Source of the DNA: Roseomonas genomospecies 6
GTDB taxonomy: Bacteria > Pseudomonadota > Alphaproteobacteria > Azospirillales > Azospirillaceae
Length of the DNA: 64,000 bases
Direction of reading: 5' to 3'
Assembly (NCBI RefSeq): GCF_008365375.1
Contig: NZ_QOKW01000004.1
Location: 186,001 to 250,000, forward strand
The stretch's first letter is position 1, and each line of letters opens with the position of its first letter. The notes below the pieces were generated by a model. It was not told the origin of the DNA. It did not search any database and saw only the letters and a list, made by a program, of their open reading frames with translations. Made by a program: the position numbers and the translations under genes. Positions 55,906 to 64,000 of this stretch are shown in pieces.

Positions 55906-56736
55906 ATGGACGGCCAGACCACCGTCGCTTCCACCATCCAGCCGCAAGACGCCATCCAACCGCACAACGAGCGCGCCGCCGCCGTGTGGAGTTCCGGCGG
56001 CCGGGATTACGAGGAGATCATCCGCGGCGTCTACGACGGCATCGACGCGACCATCGCGGCGCTGGCGCCCCGGCCGGGCGAGCGAATCCTCGACGTGGCG
56101 ACCGGCACCGGCATCGCCGCCCGCGCCTGCGCCCGGCGGGGCGCGCAGGTCTGCGGGATCGATATCGCCGCCGGCCTTCTCGACGCCGCGCGCGCCCTGT
56201 CGGACGGCCTGCCGATCGACTACCGGCTGGGGGATGCGGAAGCCCTGCCCTATCCGGACGCCGGCTTCGACGCCGTCGTCTCGACCTTCGGGGTGATGTT
56301 CGTCGGACGTCCCGAAGCGGCGGCGCGGGAGCTCGCCCGCGTCTGCCGGCCCGGCGGGCGGCTGGCCCTGGCCACATGGACGCCCGACGGCGCCATCGCC
56401 GCCATGTTCGGCGTGATGCGGCCCTACATGGCGGCGGTCCCCGCCGTGTCGCCCTTCGATTGGGGCCGCACCGAACGCCTGCGGGAGCTTCTGGGCGACG
56501 CCTTCGACCTGACGGTGCGGACCGAAACCAGCCATTACGTCGAGACCGGCGGCGAGGCGGCCTGGAACACCTTCGTCACCGGCTACGGCCCGACGCGCAT
56601 GCTGGCCGCCAGCCTCGACGAGGAGCGCCGGGCCGCGCTCAAGCGCGACTTCGTGGCTTTCCACGAGCGCTACCGCGAAGGCCAGGGCATCCATGTGCCC
56701 CGCAGCTTCGTGCTTACCCTCGGCACGCGCCGGTAG
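55906..56736 (+). CDS. Class I SAM-dependent methyltransferase
   Basis: A 276-residue UbiE-like methyltransferase: motif I ILDVATGTGIAARACARRG (about 61-79), the acidic CGIDIAAGLLDAAR, motif II-like YRLGDAEALPYPDAGFDAVVSTFG and post-motif RVCRPGGRLALATW. GGGAGAG lies 8 bases before the ATG. It is divergent from the BTAD regulator with about 240 bases between starts. Small-molecule substrate likely; identity unknown. Confidence 0.87.
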   Translation: MDGQTTVASTIQPQDAIQPHNERAAAVWSSGGRDYEEIIRGVYDGIDATIAALAPRPGERILDVATGTGIAARACARRGAQVCGIDIAAGLLDAARALSDGLPIDYRLGDAEALPYPDAGFDAVVSTFGVMFVGRPEAAARELARVCRPGGRLALATWTPDGAIAAMFGVMRPYMAAVPAVSPFDWGRTERLRELLGDAFDLTVRTETSHYVETGGEAAWNTFVTGYGPTRMLAASLDEERRAALKRDFVAFHERYREGQGIHVPRSFVLTLGTRR

Positions 56737-56754
56737 GGCCGCGCCCCGGCGGGA

Positions 56755-58431
56755 TCAGCCGCGCGCCGCAAGCTCCTCATGCGTGATGCGCTGAATCCCG
56801 CCGCCGGTGCCGACGACATACACCGCGTCGGCGTTGCGGATGGTCGCCAGCCGGTGGGCGATGACCAGGGTGGTGCGCCCCTCCGCCAGTTCCATCAGGG
56901 ACTTCTGGATCTCCCGCTCGGTCTGGGTGTCGAGCGCGGAGGTCGCCTCGTCGAGGATCAGGATCGGCGGGTTCTTCAGGAACATGCGGGCGATGGTCAG
57001 GCGCTGCTTCTGCCCGCCGGACAGCTTCACGCCGCGCTCCCCGATGATGGTGTCGAGGCCGTCCGGCAGGGACGCGATCAGCCCGTCCAGATGCGCCCGC
57101 CTTGCGGCCTCCATGATCTCCGCCTCGGTGGCGCCGAGACGGCCATAGGCGATGTTCTCGCGGATCGTGCCGCCGAACAGGAAGACGTCCTGCTGGACGA
57201 TGCCGATCTGCCGGCGCAGCGAGGCCAGCGTCATGGCGCGGATGTCCATCCCGTCGATGGTGATGCGCCCCTCCATCGCCTCGTAGAAGCGCGGCAGAAG
57301 CGAGCAGATCGTCGTCTTTCCGGCGCCCGAGGGGCCGACGAAGGCGACGGTGGACCCGGCCCTGATGGTCAGATCGACGCCCTTCAGCACCGGGCGCGCC
57401 GGGTCGTAACCGAACGACACGCCCTCATAACGGATGTCGCCCTTCAGCGGCGGGGCCGGGACGGCGTTGGGCGCATCCGCGATGTCCGGCTGGGTGTCGA
57501 GCAGTTCAGTGTAGCGGCGGAAGCCGGCGATGCCGCGGGGGTAGGTCTCGATGACCGCGTTGATCTTCTCGATCGGGCGGAAGAAGGTGTTGACCAGCAG
57601 CAGGAAGGCGAAGAACCCGCCCTGCGTCAGCTCGCCCACCAGCACGAAATGGGCGCCGGTCAGCATGACGACGATCAGGATCAGCCGCATGCTCATGTAG
57701 CTGAGCGTCGTCGAGGCCGCCATGATCTTGTAGGCGGCGAGCTTGGTCGTGCGGTAGCGGGCGTTGTCCTCGGCGAACAGCTTGCGCTCGTGGTCCTCGT
57801 TGGTGAAGGCCTGGACCACGCGCATCCCGCCGACATTCTCCTCGATACGGACGTTGAAGTCGCCGACGCGGGAATAGAGCGACTGCCAGTTGCGCGTCAT
57901 CCGCCCGCCGTAGCGGCTGGTCACGAAGGCGATCACCGGCACGATGGCCGCGGTGATGAAGGCCAGCGGCGGGTGCACCGCAACCATCAGCGCGAAGGCC
58001 CCGACGAAGGTCATGACGGCGATCAGCAGGTCTTCCGGACCGTGATGAGCCACCTCGCCGATCTCGTCGAGGTCGCGGGTGACGCGCCCGACGAGGTGGC
58101 CGGTCTTGTGGTTGTCGTAGAAGCTGAAGGAGAGTTTCTGCAGATGGTCGAAGCTCTTGCGGCGCATCTCCGTCTCGATGTTCACGCCGAGCATGTGGCC
58201 CCAATAGGTGACCACGGCCATCAGCCCGCCGTTCGCCATGTAGATCGCCAGCAGCGCCACCGTGGCGGCGACGATCAGCGGCCAGTCCTGCGTCGGCAGG
58301 AGCTGGTCCACGAAGGCGCGCACCGCCATCGGGAAGCCCAGCTCCAGCAGGCCCGACAGGACGGCGCAAACGATGTCGAGGACCAGCAGGCCGGTGAAGG
58401 GACGGTAGTAGGAGAGGAAGCGGCGGAGCAT
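56755..58431 (-). CDS. ABC transporter with fused membrane and ATPase domains, exporter fold
   Basis: A 558-residue half transporter. Six helices (residues about 10-300) are followed by an ATPase with Walker A GPSGAGKTT, Q loop GIVQQDVFLFGGTIRENIAYG, signature LSGGQKQR, Walker B ILILDEATSALD and the switch His in VIAHRLATIRN. It would work as a homodimer. It follows fhuB in a siderophore operon, so it may handle the siderophore, as some exporter-fold proteins (IrtAB) import in mycobacteria. An ATG at 58443 is an alternative start. Confidence 0.88.
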   Translation of the reverse strand: MLRRFLSYYRPFTGLLVLDIVCAVLSGLLELGFPMAVRAFVDQLLPTQDWPLIVAATVALLAIYMANGGLMAVVTYWGHMLGVNIETEMRRKSFDHLQKLSFSFYDNHKTGHLVGRVTRDLDEIGEVAHHGPEDLLIAVMTFVGAFALMVAVHPPLAFITAAIVPVIAFVTSRYGGRMTRNWQSLYSRVGDFNVRIEENVGGMRVVQAFTNEDHERKLFAEDNARYRTTKLAAYKIMAASTTLSYMSMRLILIVVMLTGAHFVLVGELTQGGFFAFLLLVNTFFRPIEKINAVIETYPRGIAGFRRYTELLDTQPDIADAPNAVPAPPLKGDIRYEGVSFGYDPARPVLKGVDLTIRAGSTVAFVGPSGAGKTTICSLLPRFYEAMEGRITIDGMDIRAMTLASLRRQIGIVQQDVFLFGGTIRENIAYGRLGATEAEIMEAARRAHLDGLIASLPDGLDTIIGERGVKLSGGQKQRLTIARMFLKNPPILILDEATSALDTQTEREIQKSLMELAEGRTTLVIAHRLATIRNADAVYVVGTGGGIQRITHEELAARG

Positions 58432-58465
58432 GGCTCTTCTCATTGCGGAACGGCGGATGGAGGGA

Positions 58466-60454
58466 TCAACTGGCGCGGGCGTTGGACCGCCCGAGCAGCC
58501 AGACCAGATAGGGACCGGCGAGCAGCGCGGCGAAGAGGCCGAGCGGCAACTGGTAGGGAAAGGCGACGGTGCGGGCCAGCCAGTCCGACACCACCATCAG
58601 CCCGGCACCGATCAGGACGGCCCCGGCCCCCTGCTCCAGCGGGCGGCCCAGCCCGGTCAGGCGGGCGAGGTGCGGCGCGATCAGCCCGACGAAGCTCAGC
58701 GGCCCGACGAACAGCGCCGCCGCCGCGGTGAGCAGCCCGGCCAGCAGCACCAGCAGGACGCGGCAGCGCCGCACCGGCAGCCCGACGGCCCGCGCGGTCA
58801 CGTCGCCCAGCGGCAGGATCTCCAGCCATTTGGCGGTCAGCGGCAAGGCGGCCAGCAGCAGGACCGCCGCCCCGGCGCAGAACCAGGCGTCCGCCGCCGC
58901 GGCCTCGTTGGTGGAGCCGCTCAGCCAGCGCAGCAGGGCGAAGGCCTGCGGCGTGCCGGTCGCGATGACCGCGGTCAGGACGGCGCTGCACAGGGCGCTC
59001 ATGGCGATGCCCGCCAGCAGGAGGCGTTCCGGCCCGAAGCCGGCGCGCAGCGACAGGGTCAGCATGGCCGTCAGCGTCAGCACCGCCCCCGCCGCCGACG
59101 CGCCGAGCTGCAACCCGAAGCCGGGTGCCGCGGACAGGAACAGCGCGGCGGTCAGCCCGACACCGGCCCCGGTGCCCACCCCCAGGATTTCCGGGCTGGC
59201 GAGCGGGTTGGCGGTCACCCGCTGCAACAGCATCCCGGCGGCGGCCAGCATCGCCCCCGCCGCCGCCGCGACCGCCACGCGCGGGCCGCGCCAGCCCAGC
59301 AGCGTGTCGAGCAGCGGGCCGGTGGAGAGCGTCCAGCCGCCCGGCCCGTACCCCACGGTGAGGGCGAGACCCACGGCAACGGCGCTGAACAAGGCGAACA
59401 GGCCGATCAGCCGGTACGGGTGCGGGCTGCGGCGCGACGGCGCCGGGCGGCTGTTCAGCGACGGCCATTCGAACATGCGCAGGCGCGGAAGCAACCACAG
59501 CAGAAGCGGTCCGCCCAGCAGCGCGGTCGCGGCGCCGGTCGGCACCCGCTCCCCGTCCAGCCCGGCCAGAAGCTGCACCAGCCCGTCGGTCAGCCAGAGC
59601 AGGACCGCGCCGATCAGCGGGGCGGCGGCCAGCCTCTGGCCCTGGGTCCGCGCGCCGCTGAGATGGGCCAGGGCGGGGGCGGCCAGACCGACGAAGCCGA
59701 TCACCCCGACCTCCGCCGTCACGCTGGCCGCCAGCCAGACCGCCACCCCGATGACTCCGAAGCGCGTCGCGTTCAGCGCGACTCCCAGGCTTCGGGCGCT
59801 GGCGTCGTCCAGCCCCAGGATGGACAGCGGGCGCATCAGCAGGACGGCGGCGGCGATGCCGATCGACAGCCGGACGGCGATGGTCAGCGTCGGCCCCCAG
59901 CTCTGCTGCGCCAGCGCCCCGCCGCCCCAGATGAAGATGGAGAAGAGATATTCGCCGTTGGCGAGGATCAGCGCCGCGCTGCCCATCGTCGCGGTCAGGG
60001 CGACCATCATGCCGGCCAGCACGACGGCCACCGGCTCCAGCCCGCGCCGCCACGTCATGGCCAGGATGATCCCGACCACGGCCAGCCCACCGGCCAGCGC
60101 CACCCCCTCCCGCGCACGCTCCATCAGGGCCGGGGCGTAGAGCATCCCCAGCGTCATGGCGAGCTGCGCACCCGCCGACACGCCGAGCGTCGAGGGCTCG
60201 GCCAGCGGGTTGCGCAGCACGCGCTGGAGCAGCAGCCCCGACAGGCCCAGCGCCGCCCCGGCGGCCAGCGCCACCGCGATGCGCGGCAGCACGCTGTGAT
60301 AGAGGATGACGCCGTCCAGCCACGCGGCGTCCGGCGGCAAGGGCACGGACGGTGCTGCGGCGTACCCGGCGATCTGCCACACGGACAGCGCGGCGGCGGC
60401 CAGCGCCAGCCCGCTCCACAGGAGGATTCGGTTGAAGGGCATCCGTTCAGCCAT
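58466..60454 (-). CDS. fhuB: Iron-hydroxamate ABC permease, fused double-length (FhuB)
   Basis: A 662-residue permease made of two FecCD-type halves (about residues 1-325 and 340-662), the double-length layout of FhuB. Each half carries the loop seen as ARSLGVALNATRFGVIGVAVWLAASVT or ARAVGLPVRRCRVLLV, and GFVGLAAPALAHL or SFVGLIAPHLARL near its C-terminus. About 20 helices form the channel. Its start overlaps the fhuD stop by 8 bases. Hydroxamate substrate is inferred from the fused architecture. Confidence 0.92.
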   Translation of the reverse strand: MAERMPFNRILLWSGLALAAAALSVWQIAGYAAAPSVPLPPDAAWLDGVILYHSVLPRIAVALAAGAALGLSGLLLQRVLRNPLAEPSTLGVSAGAQLAMTLGMLYAPALMERAREGVALAGGLAVVGIILAMTWRRGLEPVAVVLAGMMVALTATMGSAALILANGEYLFSIFIWGGGALAQQSWGPTLTIAVRLSIGIAAAVLLMRPLSILGLDDASARSLGVALNATRFGVIGVAVWLAASVTAEVGVIGFVGLAAPALAHLSGARTQGQRLAAAPLIGAVLLWLTDGLVQLLAGLDGERVPTGAATALLGGPLLLWLLPRLRMFEWPSLNSRPAPSRRSPHPYRLIGLFALFSAVAVGLALTVGYGPGGWTLSTGPLLDTLLGWRGPRVAVAAAAGAMLAAAGMLLQRVTANPLASPEILGVGTGAGVGLTAALFLSAAPGFGLQLGASAAGAVLTLTAMLTLSLRAGFGPERLLLAGIAMSALCSAVLTAVIATGTPQAFALLRWLSGSTNEAAAADAWFCAGAAVLLLAALPLTAKWLEILPLGDVTARAVGLPVRRCRVLLVLLAGLLTAAAALFVGPLSFVGLIAPHLARLTGLGRPLEQGAGAVLIGAGLMVVSDWLARTVAFPYQLPLGLFAALLAGPYLVWLLGRSNARAS

Positions 60455-61343
60455 GGCGCGCGGCCTCCGGACGGAGCAAAGCGGCGGTGACGAGGCGGGC
60501 GAAGCGAAGCGCTGCCGGAAGCCCGCCGAAATGATTGACGGGCTCGATCACGCTCACCCGCTTCTCCCGCACCATCGGCAGGGCCTGCCACAGGGCGCTG
60601 TCCGCCAGCCCCCGCACCACGTCGGGCGACAGCGGCGGAACCACGACGACGAACGCATCCGGCAGGCGGGCCAGGGCTTCGATGCCCAGGGGCGCCGCCG
60701 CGCTGTAACTCGATTCCGCCGCCCAGGCGTTCGTCATCCCCAGCCGGCGGAGCACGTCGCCGAACATGCTGTCGCCGCCGAAGGCGCGGAAATGGCGAGC
60801 GTCGCCGAAGTTGATCGCCAGGACCGGGCGCCGGGCGCGACCGCGCAGGGATTCGCTGAGCCGGGCGATTTCCGCCTCCGTCGCGGCGACGACGGCACGG
60901 GCCTCGTCCTCCCGCCCCAGCGCCTGGCCAAGGGTCAGCGCCGCCTCGGCGGCCAGCGGATAGGGCGGCACGCCGGGCCGGTAGATCGGCAGGGACAGCG
61001 TTTCCGCCACCCGCTCCAGGCTGGCCCGCTGCCCCTCGTAATAGTTGGAGGTGAGGATGAGGTCCGGCTCGGCAAGGCTCAGCGCCTCGTAATTCGGCGT
61101 GCCGCGCAGCCCAAGGTCGATCACCGTATCGGGGACCTCCGGCTCGACGACGACCTTGCGGAACTGGATCAGCTCGGTCGCGGCGACCGGCACCACACCC
61201 AGAGCCAGCGCCGTCTCCAGCCCCGCCCAGTCGATGGCGGCGACCCGGCGCCCGGTGGCGGCCCGCCCGAAACACGGCAGCAACGCCAATCCCGCCGCGA
61301 GGCCCAGCGCGCGGCGCCGCGATACCGTCGCTCCCGCCGTCAC
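60447..61343 (-). CDS. fhuD: Iron-siderophore ABC substrate-binding protein (FhuD-like), Tat signal
   Basis: A 298-residue class III periplasmic binding protein. A twin-arginine signal (SRRRALGLAAGLALLPCFG) precedes cleavage near AATG. DWAGLETALALGVVPVAATEL and LRGTPNYEALSLAEPDLILTSNYY are the usual FhuD/BtuF features. Its ATG overlaps the fhuC stop (ATGA), so it is made with the ATPase and permease. Confidence 0.88.
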   Translation of the reverse strand: MTAGATVSRRRALGLAAGLALLPCFGRAATGRRVAAIDWAGLETALALGVVPVAATELIQFRKVVVEPEVPDTVIDLGLRGTPNYEALSLAEPDLILTSNYYEGQRASLERVAETLSLPIYRPGVPPYPLAAEAALTLGQALGREDEARAVVAATEAEIARLSESLRGRARRPVLAINFGDARHFRAFGGDSMFGDVLRRLGMTNAWAAESSYSAAAPLGIEALARLPDAFVVVVPPLSPDVVRGLADSALWQALPMVREKRVSVIEPVNHFGGLPAALRFARLVTAALLRPEAARHG

Positions 61344-62134
61344 AGCACGTAACCGATGGGTTCGCCGGTGACGGGGTGCGGGACGGTGCCCATGGCGAGG
61401 CGGTAGATGGCGCCCAGAGTCTCGCCGGTCATGATGGCGTCGGGCGTGCCCTGGGCGATCAGCGCGCCGTTGTGCATGGCCAGGATCTCGTCGCAGACGC
61501 GGGCGGCCATGTTGATGTCGTGGAGCACGATGACCGCGCCAATGCCGCGCGCCCGGCTCAAGCGGCGCACCAGCCCCAGCAGTTCGACCTGACTGGCGAT
61601 ATCCAACGCCGAGGTCGGCTCGTCCAGCAGCAGGCAGCGCGTGTCCTGCGCCAGCATCATGGCCAGCCAGACGCGCTGCCGCTCGCCGCCCGACAGGCTG
61701 TCCACCAGCCGGTCGGCGAAGGTGTCCAGGTGGGTTTCGGCGATGGCCTCCGCCACCTTGGCGGCGTCCTCCGCCCCGAAGCGGCCAAGCGCGCCATGCC
61801 AGGGAAAGCGCCCGAGCGCCACCAGCTCCCGCACCGTCATGCCCTCGGCGGGCGGGGTGAATTGCGGCATGTAGGCGACGGAGCGCGCGAAGTCCCGGTC
61901 GCCGATCCGCGCGAGGTCCGTCCCCAGGCAGCGGATGGTTCCACCGCCCGGCGGCTGCTGGCGGGCGAGCAGGCGGATCAGCGTGCTCTTGCCCGATCCG
62001 TTGGGACCGACCAGCCCATAGATCCGCCCCTGCTCCAGCCGGAGCGACAGCCCCGACAGGATTGTCCGTCCCGCAACGGAGAAGCCGACGCGGTCGAGGT
62101 CGTAGAGAGGCGGTGTCGAGATTGGGTTGGTCAT
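61340..62134 (-). CDS. fhuC: Iron-siderophore ABC ATPase (FhuC-like)
   Basis: A 264-residue ATPase: Walker A GPNGSGKSTLIRLLARQ, Q loop AYMPQFTPPAEGMTV, signature LSGGERQRV, Walker B CLLLDEPTSALD and switch His VIVLHDINMA. The FhuC/FepC hallmark GRFPWHGALGRF is present. The ATG at 62134 is chosen for a normal N-terminus; an earlier ATG at 62170 abuts the palindromic repeat at 62175. It is between the receptor gene and fhuD on the same strand. Confidence 0.9.
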   Translation of the reverse strand: MTNPISTPPLYDLDRVGFSVAGRTILSGLSLRLEQGRIYGLVGPNGSGKSTLIRLLARQQPPGGGTIRCLGTDLARIGDRDFARSVAYMPQFTPPAEGMTVRELVALGRFPWHGALGRFGAEDAAKVAEAIAETHLDTFADRLVDSLSGGERQRVWLAMMLAQDTRCLLLDEPTSALDIASQVELLGLVRRLSRARGIGAVIVLHDINMAARVCDEILAMHNGALIAQGTPDAIMTGETLGAIYRLAMGTVPHPVTGEPIGYVL

Positions 62135-62174
62135 TGGAGTGTCTGAACGTTCCTGGTCAAGCTGTTGCATAACC

Positions 62175-62197
62175 CCCTCTCCCGCCCCGGGAGAGGG
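62175..62197. repeat. 23-bp palindromic element, copy 3
   Basis: Exact reverse complement of the element at 7324-7346. It lies between the TonB receptor stop and fhuC within one operon, so it may reduce expression of the downstream genes or stabilise the receptor mRNA. Confidence 0.72.
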
Positions 62198-62205
62198 AAT
62201 ATCAA

Positions 62206-64000
62206 TCACCACGTCATGTTCACGGTCAGAAGGGCGGTCCGACCCTCGGCGTAGCCGCAGGAGAACTGCGTCTGGCAGCTTGCCACATACTCCTTGTCGA
62301 ACAGGTTGGTGACGGCGAGATTCACGCCCCAGTCGGCGGGCTTGTAGCCGATCCGCGCGTCGAAGACGGTGGCGGCGGGGACCTTCAGCGTGTTATCGTT
62401 GTCAGCCCAGGACGAGCCGACGTAGCGCACGCCGCCGCCCACCGACACGCCGTCCAACACGGCCTCCCGGAAGGTGTAGTCGAGGAAGGCCGAACCCTGG
62501 ACCTGCGGCACGATGTAGGGCGTCTTGCCGATCAGCGCCGGGTTGGCGTCCTTCTTGATGTCGAGATCGAGCGCCGTGAAGGAGGCGACCGCCTTCAGGT
62601 TCGAGGTGATGTTGGCCTTGGCCTCAAGCTCGATGCCGCGCGAGTTCACTTCACCCAATTGGGTCTCGGCGTTGAAGGGGCCGGTCACCACGTTGGTGCG
62701 CATCAGGTCGAACAGCGCCGCCGTGAAGATGGCGTCCATCCAGGCCGGGCGGTACTTCACGCCGACCTCATACTGCTGGCCGGTTTCCGGCTTGAAGACT
62801 CCGGCGACCGCCGACGACCCCAGCACCGGATTGAAGAAGGTGGAGGCGCTGACATAGGGCGTCAGGCCGTTGGCGAACTCATAGGCCAGACCGGCGCGCC
62901 CGCTGAACTTCCCATCCTTGCCATCGTAGGCGGGCGTTCCGTCCGCGTCGGTCGAGGCGATGTCGTAACGCCCGTTCAGCGTCACCAGGAAGCCCTGGCC
63001 GAAGCGCATCTGATCTTGCAGATAGACGCCGAGCTGACCCATCGTCAGCTCCTGGTCGATGTAGGAGAAGCGTTGGCCCTGCGCTGCGCCATGGACCGGG
63101 TTGGTGGCGCTGATCGGCGTGGCGGAGCCGGACGCCTGCACCTGATCCATCTTGAAATGCTTGTAGTCGACGCCGACCAGCGCCGTGTGGGCGACCGGGC
63201 CGGTCTGCCACTTGGATTCGAGCTGGTTGTCGATCAGGACGGTGTTGACCTTGGTCGTGTGCTCGAAATTGATGCGCGACAGCAGGTTGTTCGGATCGGT
63301 CGGCACCGCCGAGAAACCGTTGTAGCCGAAGGGATAAACCGTGACCTCGTGGACCCGGCTGTAGCCGTAGCGGGCGTTCTGGCGGAAGGTCAGGTCGTTG
63401 TCGAACCGGTGCTCGAACTCGTAGCCGATGGAGGCCTGACGGCGCCGGTAGGTGTCGATGTCCGGTTCGGTGAAGTTGGCCTTGCGGTCGATGCGCCCGA
63501 AGGGGGCCGCCACCACCGTCCCGACATAGGGCAGGAAGGCGCCGCCGTTGTGCGTCTCGTCGATGTCGGTGTAGTTGGTCAGCACCGTCAGGGTGCTGCG
63601 GTCGTTCGGCGACCATTTGAAACTGGGCGAGAGGGTGCCGCGGAAGCCGTCGGCGAAGTCGGTGTAGGTATCACCGCCCGCGATCCGCCCGGTCAGCCGG
63701 TAGCTCAGCGTCGGGTCGATGGCGCCGCCGATGTCCACACCCAGATGGGCGGTTCCGTGCTGGTTGATCCCGGCCTCGACCGAGCGCATGGGCGTATCGC
63801 CGGGCCGCTTGGTGACGTAATTCACCAGACCGCCGGGGTTGCTGCCGCCGTAGAGCACGGAGGAGGCGCCGCGCAGCACCTCGATCCGCTCCAGCGTGTA
63901 GCTGTCGACGAACTGGCCGCCGAAGCCGTAGCTGTAGAGCTGGAGCCCGTCCTGATAGACGCCGGTCTGCGTCGCCTGGAAGCCGCGGATGAAGATCCAA
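62206..64000 (-). CDS. TonB-dependent siderophore receptor, 5' part beyond window
   Basis: The frame stays open to the right edge, so the signal peptide and start of the plug are missing. The visible part begins in the plug (IFIRGFQATQTGVYQDGLQLYSYGF ... TLERIEVLRGASSVLYGGSNPGG). It continues through a long beta-barrel region and ends in NMTW, an aromatic terminus usual for outer-membrane barrels. GQQYEVGVKYRP is another common block. It belongs to the TonB-siderophore type, matching the FhuCDB genes. The cognate siderophore is not deducible, though a hydroxamate is likely. Confidence 0.92.
   Translation of the reverse strand, partial: WIFIRGFQATQTGVYQDGLQLYSYGFGGQFVDSYTLERIEVLRGASSVLYGGSNPGGLVNYVTKRPGDTPMRSVEAGINQHGTAHLGVDIGGAIDPTLSYRLTGRIAGGDTYTDFADGFRGTLSPSFKWSPNDRSTLTVLTNYTDIDETHNGGAFLPYVGTVVAAPFGRIDRKANFTEPDIDTYRRRQASIGYEFEHRFDNDLTFRQNARYGYSRVHEVTVYPFGYNGFSAVPTDPNNLLSRINFEHTTKVNTVLIDNQLESKWQTGPVAHTALVGVDYKHFKMDQVQASGSATPISATNPVHGAAQGQRFSYIDQELTMGQLGVYLQDQMRFGQGFLVTLNGRYDIASTDADGTPAYDGKDGKFSGRAGLAYEFANGLTPYVSASTFFNPVLGSSAVAGVFKPETGQQYEVGVKYRPAWMDAIFTAALFDLMRTNVVTGPFNAETQLGEVNSRGIELEAKANITSNLKAVASFTALDLDIKKDANPALIGKTPYIVPQVQGSAFLDYTFREAVLDGVSVGGGVRYVGSSWADNDNTLKVPAATVFDARIGYKPADWGVNLAVTNLFDKEYVASCQTQFSCGYAEGRTALLTVNMTW

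Noticed and set aside
58430..60490. 686-residue open frame opposite fhuB
   Set aside because: It is rich in Gln, Arg, His and Gly with no domain and lies fully antisense to a clear permease. High GC creates such frames.

Overview
This is a high-GC, gene-dense bacterial chromosomal window. It most likely comes from an alphaproteobacterium of the Rhodospirillales, with Azospirillum or a close relative as best guess. This is inferred from the block hisG-hisD-UPF0262-phosphatase / infA-maf-rng-yacG-tRNA-Phe, the glutarate (gcd) locus, and the protein sequences in general. There is no prophage, plasmid backbone, CRISPR array, integrase or recognisable insertion sequence. One AT-rich gene (29485-30192) and its upstream region look horizontally acquired.

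Layout. 1-2.25 kb: a MASE3-like/PAS histidine kinase cut by the left edge, with an overlapping CheY-like receiver. 2.4-6.2 kb: a MarR-controlled aromatic-acid efflux operon (HlyD, FUSC, DUF1656). 6.5-11.2 kb: an aldo/keto reductase (DkgB type), an SLC13 permease and an AsmA-family protein. 11.4-14.2 kb: an operon of two unrecognised proteins plus a 2H phosphoesterase. 14.2-18.9 kb: a DMT permease and a glutarate locus (CoA-transferase, glutaryl-CoA dehydrogenase, LysR). 19.1-27.2 kb: a polyamine/GABA-type ABC transporter, an XRE-cupin repressor, gabD and gabT, linked by a shared palindrome. 27.3-29.3 kb: a TetR/SRPBCC/VOC/DUF1428 operon. 30.2-34.2 kb: arginine catabolism (arginase, ornithine aminotransferase, M14-type deacylase) with a divergent Lrp regulator. 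34.2-35.3 kb: an orphan ParA with a C-terminal membrane segment.

35.4-40.4 kb holds four consecutive glycosyltransferase-type genes: GT10 fucosyltransferase, an unclassified DXD-like protein, a TPR-SPINDLY/OGT (GT41) and a GT7 beta-1,4-galactosyltransferase-like protein. This trio of families could build a Lewis-x-like glycan on protein, and it is the most interesting cluster here. 40.6-50 kb is housekeeping: tRNA-Phe, yacG, rng, maf, infA, a transglycosylase and a hybrid kinase, then the phosphatase, UPF0262, hisD and hisG. 50-56.7 kb carries small stress-type genes (DUF1127, lipoprotein, DedA, YciF-like, SDR), a BTAD/TPR regulator and a methyltransferase. 56.7-64 kb is a hydroxamate-type siderophore uptake operon (TonB receptor cut by the right edge, FhuC, FhuD, FhuB) that ends in an exporter-fold ABC protein.

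Most operons use 4-base start/stop overlaps (ATGA or GTGA). Several starts appear to be TTG or GTG, chosen from Shine-Dalgarno position or signal-peptide fit. Several intergenic palindromes recur, including one 23-bp palindrome found in exact form at two sites and nearly exact at a third. No database search was possible, so every family call rests on motifs recognised by eye.
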